Shown: positions 1 to 13,200, numbered from the stretch's first letter. The stretch is 64,000 nt of DNA from Ophiodon elongatus (GCA_016806645.1 JACSYO010001985.1:216001-280000), one strand, 5' to 3'. Made by a program: numbers and translations. The notes: generated by a model from the sequence alone, not told the origin.

Positions 1-1040
1 TTTTAGTTTTGTCTGTATTCACACACATAAGATTTTGTTGAGTTTTTTATTTTATTTTATTAAAGGACATCAAAACAATATAACCAGCAGCCAGAAGCTT
101 ATATATCATCTCTGCCTAAATTATATAAGAAAATATTCCTAAAATGAAAGATTTGCGAATATTATGTAAGAAAGTAAAACATAAAACAGAAGTTAAAATC
201 AGCTTGAAGACTTTTAATGAATTTGAATCAGATTAACCCGTCGTCCTCGTCCTTTTCTTCGTCTACTTCAAATCATCCATCAAAAATATCAAGGCGTATT
301 AAGCGACCGGCGCTGCGGAGAGATTTATGACCCTGACATGTGCAGCCGCAGGGTTTCTCCGGTGTGGGTTACGGTGTGCACTCCCCATTACGCGATGGTT
401 GACACCCATATGTCTGTCGCTGGGCGTGAGGCTGAGGGCACGGGGACTGCCAGGAGACGCTGGTAACCACATAACCTGGAAGCCGTGAGGCCAACCAGGC
501 TGGGTGTGCAGCTAAAAGGGACGATAATTAGGGTTTTAAGTGTCTCACAGCAGCTAATGACTATAATACAATCTGCAAAGGGATGATGCATAAGTTTAAT
601 CATCTATAAAGAGGAAATGAAACGCCCAAGCAGGAGAAAAACAACTCAGAAACAGAAAGCCAAACTAACATTTGTGTTGTTCAGAAGCATGCAGCGCCAA
701 TAGCTCCTCTGAAAGAATATATACTTGAATTCATAATCAATAAAAAAAACACCTTTGCTTAATTCTGTCATGTTAGCTAGTGTCATTGTTGTATAAAAGA
801 CCACTGACTTTATGACTCTTCTCTACTTTTGCAACATTTACACTATGTTTTAGCATTCATTGTTATTCTGTAATTACCACCTGTGGACACAATGTCTTTC
901 AAAACTTACAAAATGTCACTTTGAAATCAATATTAGTAGGCTACACCGAAAAAACAGGACCTCAAAAAAACAATATGTATGAAATTAATCTTTAGAAATA
1001 ACAAGAACACCAAAGAAACACGTGCATAAACTGTAAAAAA
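1..1040. other. AT-rich flanking DNA, no gene seen
   Basis: I see no convincing coding exon, RNA gene or named repeat here. Short open frames on both strands have no recognisable protein features and no splice context. Confidence 0.5.
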
Positions 1041-1044
1041 GAAG

Positions 1045-1730
1045 TCGACACTGTCACTGTGACGTCACCCATTGGTTTGTGGGCCACCGTTTTGAAGCCT
1101 CGAGTTTGGCTTTTTGTTCGTTGCCATCGTGTTTTTTTTGGAACCAGATGTGACCATTGACCATATTCGGACGAGAGGGAGGAGCTGGGGAGGAGCGAGG
1201 CCCGGTGTGACCAGGTACCGTTAGCATAGCAAACAATTAGCTACCAGCTAACACTCGCTAGCTAGCTTGGTTAGCATGATGCATCCATAAATTCTCATTT
1301 CTCACTTATTGATTGGTATGCTAATTTTGGCAAGACAGAATGATGCTTTAAACGTCTTCTTAGTGTCTTTTAGTACAACTGAACGCTGAACAACGCCGCA
1401 GTTGCGACCAGTCAATCACAAGGTAGCTCCGCCCTAAAGCATCCCCAGCTTTATGGTCTATTTGACTCTAAATGCACCATAATTTACTAAATGAACATCA
1501 TGCTGTATTGAAAAAAACTTGAAACTAGAGATTGAGACCATAAACTCATGTTTACAGTGTTTACTGAGGGAATAAATCAAGAGAGAAGTAGAGCCATTTT
1601 CTCATAGACTTCTATACAACCAGAGGAGTTGCCCCCTGGTGGCCATTAGAAAGAATGCAAGAGTAACGCACTTCCGCATGACGCATAGACTTCTAGTGAG
1701 AAACGGAAGCTATCAGTATTAAAAAAATAC
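1045..1730 (+). repeat. Dispersed fish repeat, copy 1
   Basis: The block runs from a segment reading as a gtgacgtcaccc motif through the conserved stretches around 1440-1500 and 1520-1720 (ctcatagacttctatacaa at about 1600). The same sequence occurs in reverse orientation at about 5545-6062, and a fragment at about 20545-20860. Recurrence in both orientations shows it is interspersed. I recognise it as a type common in teleost genomes but cannot name its family; the exact ends are not resolved. Confidence 0.7.
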
Positions 1731-2432
1731 TTTGTTAGTTCAACTGCCCAGTAAAACCAGTGTGCTATGTTTGATAGGCTGAAGGGCGAGTGCCTTGGTC
1801 AGCAGCATCTCGACAGCCATCATGTTGGGAGGGTAAAACATTCCTCTGTCATCTTCCCTACCCAGTTCTTAATTTTGCCAAGTTGAGGAAATAGGAGCCA
1901 TGTTTATTTTTTTCTTTTTCTTTCTGGAAAGATCCCCCGGTTGAAGACAGATACTAATTTGAGATTTCACATTCCTCGTCGGTCTTGGCGGCGGCCGCTG
2001 TCCGTCGTCACTGATCTGGGATCAGGTTGCCTCCAGTCAGATGTGATGTCGTTAGAGAGGATCTGACCTTGTGTTATTGGGCGGGGGAGATGGATGCTGC
2101 ACATTCATGTGGGGACACAGATGAGCATGTGTGCATTACAGCTCAACATCCTGAGTATCATTTTTTAGCACCTCACTGTTTTTTTGCAATGTCTTGCGAG
2201 GATCTCAATGTTTTAGCATTTTCAGCAGTGCAATTTAGCATTTGCAACATTTGTATTGCACTTAAGTACAGTTTTGTATTACTTGTGCGTTACTTGAGTA
2301 TTTTCATTTTATGTTACTAAATACATCACTACATCTCAGAGAGAAATGTTGAACTTTTTACTTTTCAGAGTCAGATTAATGTCATCAATTACATACATTA
2401 TTCTCAAATAGTAGTTTATTTTTGGTACTTTA

Positions 2433-2486
2433 TATATATATATATATATATGTGTGTGTACGTATGTATGTATGTATGTATGTATG

Positions 2487-2525
<39 letters not shown>

Positions 2526-2617
2526 ATGTATGTGTGTGTGTGTATATATATATATATGTGTATGTATGTGTGTATATATATATATGTATGTATGTGTGTG
2601 TATATATATATATATAT

Positions 2618-2716
<99 letters not shown>

Positions 2717-2770
2717 AGTTACAGATCAGATTAATTTAAATCTAAAAAGAAAAACATCTTTGTGAAGATG

Positions 2771-2832
<62 letters not shown>

Positions 2833-2956
2833 TATGGTGAGGTCACCGCCACGAGTCTCTGTCAGGGTAGCGATGACAGCCTAAAATAAATTCAAGCACA
2901 AGCGCACACTCACACACACACACGCACACACGCACACACACACACACACACACACA
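2433..2956. repeat. Cluster of TA/GT/GTAT and CA microsatellites
   Basis: Positions 2433-2716 are an imperfect array of TA, TG and GTAT units with a pure (TA) core from about 2620 to 2700. A (GT)n tract runs from about 2775 to 2828 and an imperfect (CA)n tract from about 2905 to 2956. Long open frames of Tyr-Ile or Tyr-Val repeats on both strands are by-products of the dinucleotides, not genes. Confidence 0.95.
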
Positions 2957-3904
2957 CTCACAGGGCCGGAGCTCCGCCAGTCAGCTGTTGTGTCGTGGTC
3001 AGGTGTTAAGCCCTGTGGTCCGGGGGAGGGGATAAAGGGGATATATTATTAATTTGATTCAATCCCCAACTGAGGAAGATCCTTAAATGAAAATATGCAT
3101 CGTCACATTTTGATAAACTGTTGATTCAGCAGTCTGAGTAGTCAAAAGACATTTATTATGAAAGACTAACGGCTCCTATGCTGCAACCCCAGTCTCCTGC
3201 AAAGTAACGTTCCTATACAACTGAACTGCTTTCTAAATTATGTTTCGAGGGAAAGTTTCTTCCGGATTACGGTCGCAGTTTTAATCAATTTGAAACACGT
3301 GGTTAATTTAATAAAATGAAACAAAAAAATAAATACATTCAAAACTACTAAAAGTTCCTTCTCCCTTCATTTAATTTGTGTCTCAAAACACATTTTACTG
3401 TTGATTTTGATGGATGTAGCATTTAGTACCTTTTATTTTCATTTGATATTCATATTTAATTTTTTTAAGATACTTATCTATACATCTTGAATTGATCTGA
3501 TGTATTTGAGAGGGAGGCAGGGTGTTGATATATTCTTAATTGATTTATGGTGATAGAAACTGCTAAATCACCACCAATACACTGTTTAAAATACCATTTG
3601 GAGCCTATATTAAATTAAATTTATTACCTAAATTTCTGTGAGAATAGCGCCGCTGTGTGGCAGAACAATGATAATACACTTTTCTGCTTTTCAATGAGGA
3701 AATTAAATATAGTATCTGTGTTTATTAGTATGAACTTGTGGAAATAATACAATTTATTTTATTTCTTTGGTCTTGGTTTACAAATATTAACGGATAATTA
3801 CACACCATGACAAATCTATGGACAAGAAGTTATGTAACAATGATAAAGTGTTAAAAAGACAACTGTTACGACAAATGTGATGACATATAACAAATCAGGT
3901 TCAG

Positions 3905-4510
3905 ATGTAGCGGAGTAAAAAGTACAGTATTTACCTCTGAGATGTACTCAAATAAAAAGTAATATATTTACCTGTGAGATGTACTCAAATAAAAAGTAAT
4001 ATATTTACCTCTGAGATGTACTCGAATAAAAAGTAATATATTTACCTCTGAGATGTACTACAGTCAAAATTATCGTATTTACCTCTGAGATGTACTAGAA
4101 TAAAAAGTACAGTATTTATCCCTGAGATGTAATGGAGTAAAAAGTACAGTATTTACCTCTGAGATGTACTTGAATAAAAAGTAATATATTTACCTCTGAG
4201 ATGTACTCGAATAAAAGGTACAGTATTTACCTCTGAGATGTAGTACAGTAAAAAGTACAGTATTTACCTCTGAGATGTACTACAGTAAAAAGTAATATAT
4301 TTACCTCTGAGATGTACTCGAATAAAAGGACATATTTACCTGATTATGAATAAAAAGTAATATATTTACCTCTGAGATGTACTCGAATAAAAGGTACAGT
4401 ATTTACCTCTGAGATGTAGTACAGTAAAAAGTACAGTATTTACCTCTGAGATGTAGTACAGTAAAAAGTACAGTATTTACCTCTGAGATGTAGTACAGTA
4501 AAAAGTATTT
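3905..4510. repeat. Minisatellite, about 37-38 bp unit
   Basis: About 16 imperfect tandem units, each built around tttacctctgagatgta followed by a variable tact/tagtacagtaaaaagta segment. Units differ by point changes and by short deletions, for example a truncated unit near 4325-4345. The array ends about 30 bp before the GC-richer candidate promoter. Confidence 0.9.
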
Positions 4511-4539
4511 ACCTGTATGCGGGACCTTTACCTTACTTC

Positions 4540-4700
4540 ACCTGTAACGTCCGTGCTTTTACTCTGAAGGCGCGACACCAGAACCGGAAGTGTTCGCCAC
4601 AGAGAAACAGTTCCATGCAGGAGTTCCTTGCTGCTGAAAATCTCGAAGATGAGTCTGAACACACCAGAGACGTGACTAATTCACAAATAACGGAAGGTAT
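4540..4700 (+). promoter_or_regulatory. Candidate promoter and non-coding first exon of znf638 copy A
   Basis: The local GC content rises sharply after the minisatellite. Positions 4583-4592 read accggaagtg, a strong ETS/GABP-type site typical of TATA-less housekeeping promoters. The ATG at 4615 opens 27 codons that run without a stop to a good donor (gaag|gtatgc, intron at 4695). Spliced to the acceptor at 7742 this gives the wrong phase for the main frame and stops quickly, so it would be an upstream ORF rather than the protein N-terminus. Transcription is inferred only. Confidence 0.35.
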
Positions 4701-5544
4701 GCGACAACAAAAAACGTTTGTTTTTTTAAAAAAAAAGCACAGAGCGGAACACCACGTGACCACTCGCTCCGGCTCGGTGTGTGTCGTCTGAGACCGTGTT
4801 AAACGTGTGTTTGTGTCCGGGGCCCTCGTGAAGTCTTCAGCCTGCTAGCAGGAGCACGCGAGGCCAGCTGAGCCATTTTAGGTCTCTTTGGCCGGAATGA
4901 GCACTTATGTGTTTAAAAGGTTATTTATAAAGGGCTGTGATAAAGTTTGCAGGAGATTGCGGTTGTTTTGGGGATTAAGGCTGCAGCCAATACGCATTTC
5001 TAAAGGTGCATAACAAAGCGCTGACTACGAGGTAAATAATATATTATTTCAGTTTCAATTACTCTCATAGGGTCTTTATCGTTTCCCGAGTTTGTGCCTC
5101 CTCGATCTCATCCCAATTCCTGCAATGCATCTCAAGGATCGAGGGGGAGGCTTGCAGGAGGAGCTATGAGCGAGGAAACACCAGTGTGTCCTGCGCAGAA
5201 GTGTTTTTCGGTACACGTAAACAAATAAAAGCGGCGTGACACACAAGTGTGATGATCTCAAACCAGGGCTTGTATTTTATTTAAGCTGATCAGATGATCA
5301 TCAGACTTTATGTTTTTATACTGACTGTAGGCTGCATCCAATTCAACCGCTATAATCCTGACATGATGTTTACTCTCCTCGTTTCACCTCCTCACCTCCT
5401 CTGCCTGTATCTCCCCCCCCTAAGACGCGAGGAGTTGAGGAAAGGAATCGACGAGGCACAAAATCGGGAAATGAGAAAGGCCCATAGTATTTATTCCAGA
5501 GGCATGAAATACGGTTAGAAATTAACCTTAATGGAATTCACCAA

Positions 5545-6062
5545 ATTCAGATGGCGACTCGGGATGGGGGCAGTCGGCAACCGATGCGGAAGTGTCTTAA
5601 AACTTGAGGAGGGGGTGACTCTTCCAGTTGCAAAAATAAGTCAGATTGTATAGAAGTCTATGAGAAAATGACCCTACTTTATTGTTATTGTTATTAACAT
5701 TGTAAACATGAGTTTATGGTCTCAATCTCTAGTTTCAAGTCTTCTTCAAATGATGTTCATTTAGTAAATGATGGTCCATTTAGAGTCAAATAGACCTTAA
5801 AGCAGGGTATGCTTTAGGGCGGGGCTACAAGGTGATTGACAGGTCACTACCGCTACCGGAGCCTTATCCGGCGTTGCTACGTCACTCCTCCACATTCCAA
5901 ATACGGTAACTTCCTGTTGTTGCAAAAAATGCGAAGATGGTGACATCCGTATTCCAAGATGGCGACGGTAAAATCTGCGAACTCAAGGCTTCATGACGGC
6001 AGTCCAGAAACTAATGGGTGATGTCACGATGACTACGTCCACCTCTTATATGCAGTCTATGG
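5545..6062 (-). repeat. Dispersed fish repeat, copy 2 (inverted)
   Basis: Reverse complement of the block at 1045-1730: the shared stretches include the segments around 5650-5670 (tagaagtctatgagaaaatg), 5700-5830 and 5990-6040. With copy 1 it forms a widely spaced inverted pair around the candidate promoter. No coding capacity seen. Confidence 0.7.
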
Positions 6063-7742
6063 GGGGAGGGAATCTTCCAGAAACTAATGAGACAGAGCTA
6101 TAGCTATGGTGAAGTGGTTCAAACATTTGACTTGTGTACCCCGGCTAAGTGTTGAAACAATCAAACGTGGGCTATAAGTCTGTATAGAACCAAAAGAGTG
6201 CAGACAAAGGTGTACAGCAACTCGATTGAAAGTTACATCCACAATGTTGAAAAAAGAAAAAAACACCGGCATGACCAGCCTGACATAATGGTTATAATGG
6301 GCTGAAGTTGGGCAACGCAAAGCATTGCGTTTGTTTGCCAAAGTGATATTTGTGACTTTGCTCTTGCTGTGATCGTGCTGCTTCCCTCAACTTTGACTTG
6401 GAAAACACGGGAAAGATATCATAGATATGCCTTTTGGAATGGCTGTTGTCGTGGTGACCACCACTTCATTCCGGCTGTTAAGTGTTGTTACAAAATGATC
6501 TACAAGGAATGTGCATTTGCATACATTTGATAGGATGACATAGCATTTTGGTCCAGCGAATATTGAGCCAGAATGAACTTTTTTTTCTGCTCAATCCTGT
6601 TATTATTTTTTTTTTGCTGTAGCTCTCTGCAAGTTTTTCAGTCATACTTAAAGTCAGTCTACATCCAGACATAATCTAGTAAAACAAAAACATTGATTTG
6701 TAAGTGTTAATTTGATGTGTGTGTGAGAAAGAGCAAGACCTGCAGCCTTGTAACTAAGTAGAACAAATACAACTTGAAAGAATGATCCCAATCACCTCCA
6801 CGCAGTGAGCCAAACAACTTATTAATAAAACATTGGTATCAGATTAGTACTCCATCGGCCAATATCCAAAGTCAAGGTACCAGTATTAGGATTGAAAAAG
6901 TTAGTCTGTCTGTTTAAGTATATAGAGGAAGAGCTTTAGAATCAAGCCAGACCTTTCATTATTGAAGAGTACTACAATACTATTATTTTCTGTAACTTCC
7001 TGTTTACACCGGCACACGCATGCTCAGTGTACGTGAATAGTGATGTGATATTCGTTTTTCAGGCGCGTTCGTATGGACGGAACTCATTTCTAAAACAATG
7101 CCAATGTGGACGTAGAGCGTTTTCTTTTTAGTGTGGCTGGAGCCCTAATCTGGGCCTCACCACTTGCTTTTGTTTGTTTTTCTCTGTGACTCTGAACTTG
7201 CTTTTGTCAGTGTTAGTTTTTAACAAATGAGCAAGCCATACGGTGTGTCCGAAATGACTTACTACTTACTATATCGTGTTCTATATTGTGAGTTATACAC
7301 TACCAGCATGAAGTGCAGTGTTTTAAGGATTTTTCTAAATCTTTCAGAATGATCTAATGTCCCCTCCTGAAATGGAAATTGTGGTTCTGGTCTATTTCAT
7401 TTTGCAATGTGCATTGTCTGCTGGTGCCGGTCTCAATCCACTGTTTCCACCAGAGATAAACATGGAAAAAAATAAATGAGTTTGTGTCCTGTTCACGTCA
7501 GTGACCTTGTTTTCTATCATCTATGTTTTGTTGCCTTTGCCTCTGTTCTTTCTGGCTAGTGAAGAATCTGAAGTGAAATAGACTGAATTTATGCGTGTCC
7601 GACAGCACCAGAGTGGACGACTCAAGACAAGACCATCCAGATGATCGATTTAACCCGTCCGAGATGCTGAAGTTCAATCCCATCCAATAACCCCATCCTT
7701 TGTTTGTTTTTTTGTTGTTGTTTTTTTTTTTTTACTTTTCAG
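6063..7742 (+). other. Upstream intron or intergenic DNA of copy A
   Basis: No coding exon can be supported. Positions about 6785-6910 match the body of the hAT-like element at 10937-11321 (both contain aacaacttattaataaaaca). The last 130 bp resemble the sequence just upstream of copy B (about 43640-43733), so the A/B duplication includes this part. The stretch ends in a T-rich tract and the acceptor cttttcag at 7735-7742. Confidence 0.5.
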
Positions 7743-10203
7743 CTTTGCATTGCTATCGGAGAGTTGTGCCTCTTCTCCCGCTCCACGGCCCCTAACAAGC
7801 CCCTTACTTGGAGGGTTCCACAGGAGCTCGCTCCTGCTTGGCCAGCAGGCTGCCTCCTTGCGGCTGGCTCAACTGAAAGCCCAGCTAGCAGTGACGCAGA
7901 TAAACAATGCTCTCGCTGTTGGCAGCCGGACCTTGAACTCCAACTCACCTGCTGCCTACATACCCACAACACCTCCCTCCCCAACTGCTGCGGCCATCAA
8001 TCTCCTTAACCTTCTGAAGATCGCAAACACCATGTCCCATCCCCTGTACAACCCCTATGCCCCTGGGAACCAAAGAGCCACCCAGGGGCAGTTTGGACTC
8101 TCCAGTGGACAGGCAGGGAGGGACCCTCGGATGCCACCTTCTCACCTCGGACCTGGGTCCAGCTTCAGCTCTTCTGGAACTTCTTCTGTGACTTCTGGCA
8201 ACTCTGGGGGAATACCTTCGCCGCTGCTGCCTCAGTCGATGAGCTACAGGCCTGAACAGAGTAGGACCATAATGGACGAGAACATTGAGCGGTCTATAGA
8301 CATGCATATTAGCAGAGCCAGAGAGGAGGTGAGGCTTCTTGGCAAACCAATGCATCAGCCCATGGACTCTCGGTTTACGAGCACTCAAAGGGAGTTTCAC
8401 TCCTCAGGCACAGGGGTGGTCCCCTACCCAATGTCCTCAACCTCTGCCTCTCTCGGACATAGATACCCGGGAGTTGAAAGTGGCAGTAGCTCCTCGGACT
8501 GGTCATCCAACTACGAAAGGCCCACTGTCGATGAACCTTCTAAGTTTTATTCATCGCCTGCTTCGTCTAACTATGCAAGCGATGTTGATGGTAGGTTTAT
8601 TGCCTCCGGTGAAAGAGAACGGGAAATGCCGTCCATTCCAGGGTTAGGTGATTTTGACAAACCAGCTCCGGACAAGCCTGCGGCCCCTACAGAGTCCAGT
8701 CAACACAAGTACACCTCTGAATCAGCTTCTAACATCCTAGTGCATTTTGGACTTGAAAAAGAGGACTTGGAACATCTCATCTCGTACCCTGAAGACCAGA
8801 TCACCCCTGCTAACCTGCCATTCATCTTGCGGCAAATCCGCATTGAGAAGACCAAGAGAGCTACAAGTGGAGCTCAGTCAAAACCCTGCCCCGCACCCCA
8901 ACCCACCAGAATGAGTCAATCTGGAGGGGCAGGGATGCGCCAGGAAGAAATTTCATCGGCTATTCTCAAGCCGAGCAATGTGATTGACTATGGACATACA
9001 GGCAAATATACTGGAGGGGCTGGGGAAGAGATTGGAAGGACCAGTGACAGTAGAGATAACAGCGGTGGGAGTGGAAGTATGTTGCCGATGGACACTTACA
9101 ATAGTAGCAGACACGGCCGAGAACCACTGCAAAAAACAGAGGTGAAAAGCAGTGCCTTGGGTTTTTCTCGTGACCAGGCGAGTTCTGGTTCCGGTTTCAG
9201 CTCTTTGCACAGTTCAACACTGAGCTTTGTGGCTCCCGCAAGCAATGATCAGACTAAACGATTGCAAACCCAAACAGTCGTCAGCCCTTTCTATCTGAAA
9301 GACACGGACATCAGAGTTGTCAAGTCTGAAGCCCCCAAACCCGTTCCTTTGAAAGAACCAGAGGCAGATCGCCAGTCAACAACGAAAACCCAACCACCCT
9401 CCAATTTGTACCGTGGCGTGCATCCCAGCAGACCTGGCCTTGTGGTCATTGGCAGTAATGACACCAGTGGTCATAAGAACCAGAATAAAAGCCCAGGACA
9501 AGGTTCAACCGTTGCTGAGCAGATGAAAAAGCAGCAGACACAGCAGCAGCAGATGCAGAAGCAGCCAGTGCAGCAGTTGCAGAAGCAGCCGGTCCAGCAG
9601 ACACAGCAGCAACCGGTGCAAAAGCAGCCGGTCCAGCAGACACAGCAGCAGCCGGTCCAGCAGATGCAGAAGCAGCCGGTGCAGCAGACACAGCAGCAGC
9701 AGATGCAGAAGCAGCAGACACAGCAACAGCAGATGCAGAAGCAGCAGACACAGCAACAGCAGATGCAGAAGCAGCAGACACAGCAACAGCAGATGCAGAA
9801 GCAGCCGGTGCAGCAGACACAGCAGCAGCAGATGCAGAAGCAGCCCATGCAGCAGCAACAGACACAGCCAGTACCACAAGCCATGTGGCCTCCGTTTTTT
9901 CCTCCTCCAAAATCAGTTCCACCGCCATCTCACATGCCCAACATGACTGATGCCATGCAACGTCCGGTGTTTATTCCTGGTGGTCCTCCGCCGCCCATCA
10001 TTAGTCCTCCAGGTCTGCCCCCGCCAGATCTGATGAACCTCATTCATCGGGCGATGCCGCCTTCCAACAGGCAGCCTCCGGCAAAGGCTGCAGCCTCCAA
10101 GGGCCTGCCAACAGCGGCCATGATGCATGATTATGCAGCGGCCTCACCGAGAATCTTTCCACATACCTGTTCTCTGTGTAGCAGAGAGTGTCTTCGTATG
10201 AAG
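7743..10203 (+). CDS. znf638: znf638 A exon 1: N-terminal, Q-rich region and first half of zinc finger 1
   Basis: The ATG at 8032 is conserved in copy B (43852). Residue numbers below start there. Residues 229-273 carry the family's conserved helical segment (SESASNIL, PEDQITPANLP, RQIRIEK); a VIDYGH motif follows near residue 317. Residues about 500-613 are a glutamine-rich run of QQQMQKQ and QPVQQTQ units made of CAG/CAA codons. A proline-rich stretch precedes C713 and C716, the cysteine pair of the matrin-type finger. The exon is also open without a stop from the acceptor at 7743 to 8032; that part contains a sequence (RLAQLKAQLAVTQINNAL) resembling the matching region of RBM20, so translation may start in an unseen upstream exon. 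Donor aag|gtgagt, phase 0. Confidence 0.88.
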
Positions 10204-13200
10204 GTGAGTGGAAGTCTGCACTCTGTTCTCTCTCCCTTTCGGAAATTGTGGGCTATTTATTCCAATATCTAAAACGTCTGGGTTTTTTTTCATTCTGAAA
10301 TACTATTTTAAATTGTTAATTTTTTAACTCTTTGGGGAGATTGAAGGTTTTGGTTTAAGGGCGATACTTTCAAGCCGATGTGAATAACAAGGTTGGATTG
10401 CAAACCTTTGGGAATGCTTTTTTGTTTTTTAAACGTTATCAACTGATTTGGATGTACTTTTAAATGAAATATTTTTTTAACGAAAAGCGCCAAGGATGCC
10501 AGTCACAACTGTTTTTGTTATCTGTAATTCCAGTTTACAATGTTTGATTTACATGTGATTTTGTCTTTAATTTAGTCTTAAAACTCTTGTTAGTACATCA
10601 TTGTCTAGTTTAGACAGATGAAGATCATTGAGAAAGAAAGTAATTGGTTTACAACTATTACCATTTACAGTGACTAATGACTGTAGCATAATTTGATTAA
10701 ACAACATGCGACCAACTTCTGGGACGGTTGTTGAAAATGGAACCAAGGGCTTAGAAGACCTGACCAGCGAGAATCTGCACATCTGAAGAACTAGTGCATC
10801 AGAGGATGATGGAAGAGGACTTTTTCCCTCCTTTCTCAGTTTTTGGACTTTTTCCCTCCTTTCTCAGTTTTTGGGCTTTTTTCCCGTATTGTATTTTCAG
10901 TTAAAATACTATGAAACAGTTGTTAGTTGTTGTATATAGAGATGCACTGATGCCTATACTGATATTGGATATTGACTTGATACTGACTCCAATAGCTAGA
11001 TTGGCTATCGTTGACAATCTGATATTGGATACCATTATTTTATGAATAACATTTCAGTACATATCTTTTTTTTTAATTTTTTTTAAATTTTATTGTTTTT
11101 ATTTCAGTACATAAAACTAAATTGAACAAAGTTAGGAAAGCAATGTTTAAGTTGAACCTGATGTTGCATTTCATTTAAAATAAGGATCCCAATCACCTCC
11201 ACACAGTGAGCAAAACAACTTATTAATAAAACATTGGTATCGGATTAGTACTCTGATCGGCCAATATCCAAAGCCAAGATATTGGTATTTGAACTGAAAA
11301 GGTTAGATCAGTGCATCCCTAGTTGTATCATTTGTATCTTTTTTTTTTTACTATTGGAACTATCGGTAATGCCTTTTTGTTACTTGAATTAATTTGATAT
11401 CTAACTGTAGATATACATTTTTGTAATATTGGTATATATGGAATATTATTGTGGAGCAAATCTCCCTTTTTGTGTCCCAAAACAAGTCACCAGCATCATA
11501 CTCCACAAACCACACAATCAATATTTTGTTTGACCATCTGTCCCTTTGGGACATCGTATTTCACATTTAAAAAAAAAAAAGAAGAAGAAGAAGAACTACC
11601 AGCCCCCTCCTCTTCCCAGTTTCCACATCTTCCTGCCGACTCCAGAGGTCTCAACTGTGTGTGTTTGCCCTGATCCTGATAGCTGATAGTGACCTCTGCT
11701 GAGATGATCTTCAACATACTTCAGGAAACGTTCTGACACAGCACAAGACTGAAGAACCCAAGAAGAAATCTTAATTTGCTTGTTACTGGCACTCCTATAT
11801 TTGTTATATTTCATGATAATGAATTGTTGCCCTTGAACTCGGAAGTTGACCAAAAGTCTGCTGTAATTATAAAGAAAAAAGAGCTGCCAAATTTTCTAAT
11901 GGATTTAATGTCCTCAATGATTTTGTCCATGTGATACTTGTTTTCATGTGTATTTCTCACTACTTGGTTTAAATCAAAGCCATAATTTAAACACTTTATT
12001 TACTGCTGGCGAGTGTCACAGCTCTTCACTTGGGCTCAAGGTTGTTCTTGTCCCTCAGATGACTGCTGTTGACTGAAGATTGAAAGAAACCAGATTATAA
12101 AATACTTTGCTTGTTTTAAAGACTTTTTTAATATCAACCTCATCACCACAAACTGTACACAAGAGCAGAGAAAATGGACTTCAGAGACCCAACCGTTTTC
12201 TTTATGGCTGCTGTAATGTTGAATAAAAGCGATCTGTTGTCAGACAATCCCAAAAATGAGTTAATACTGATAGCTGAAAGCAGTTGTGATGATGAGGAGG
12301 CCTAACGCTGTGTTTGTTGTTTTCTGACTACTAGGATTGGATCTCCCACCAGAACACCAGCCTTCACCTTGAGAGCTGCAAACTCCTCCGAAAACAGTCA
12401 GTTCTTTTTTCTTTTAACTTTTCCCTATAAAGATCTTGTTACTTTTTGATAATCATTGCCTTTTTTTGTGAACATTCTTGGGGAATGCCAAAATACTAGA
12501 CCATAGTATAGGAAACAGTGGGTGGAAAAAGTGCTTCTAATACTGTAACTTCTCCCTCAGGTGTTTTATTTGTTTTGTGATGAAGTCTTTATTTTTGGGT
12601 TTACCTCTGCAGCATGGGGGAACAGCCTTCACAGTCCATTGTCACACCATAACATCCTGCAGTAGTTATAACATGTATCTCGAAGGGTCTTTCTTGAACC
12701 CATATTGTTGGGAAGCTAGTGAAACTTCTGTCAGGGTTCCCATTTGGTTCTTTAAGGTACCTCCTCTGGTTGTTATATTCTGCAGAACCTGTAGGATTCC
12801 TTGATACTATCTGACATTAGAAGCATTACCCAGAATACAACTGCTTTATGACTGCTGACCTCACCACAGAAACCTTTGGCTGTGTTGTCAAAATGGGGCC
12901 TCTTTGCTGTTTTTAATAGGTTTCATTTGTTTGTTTTTTCAACAGATACCCGGATTGGGATGGTGAGATTGCACTCAGGTAAATTTGATAAGCTTGGCAG
13001 AGACTGTGCAATTTTATTGTTCATGTACCCATTAACTCACACTACACATTCTACTAATTGGTCTTTCTGCACGGCCACAGGGTGGCATGGTAAGAAACCA
13101 CCAATCGCTCATATCTGGACAATTGCAATAAAGAAGGTTGTAGCAGTTGACAAACGGAGAGAAAGACCGCGTTACTTTAGGCCGTTCTATTATGCACGAA

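Noticed and set aside
2336..2739. Overlapping open frames on both strands across the TA/GT array
   Set aside because: They encode only Tyr-Ile/Tyr-Val/Thr-His dipeptide runs from dinucleotide repeats and appear in several frames at once.
3905..4510. Regular repeats considered as a CRISPR array
   Set aside because: Units of 37-38 bp are tandem and have no unique spacers; the window is a vertebrate genome.
5294..5518. 74-codon + strand frame as a first coding exon of znf638 A
   Set aside because: No donor in the phase needed to join 7743, no similarity to the family and no counterpart near copy B.
9446..9928. Minus-strand frames rich in Ala/Ser, Cys or Leu
   Set aside because: They are antisense reading of the glutamine repeat of znf638 A, where CAG/CAA read backwards gives Leu/Cys/Ala in all frames.
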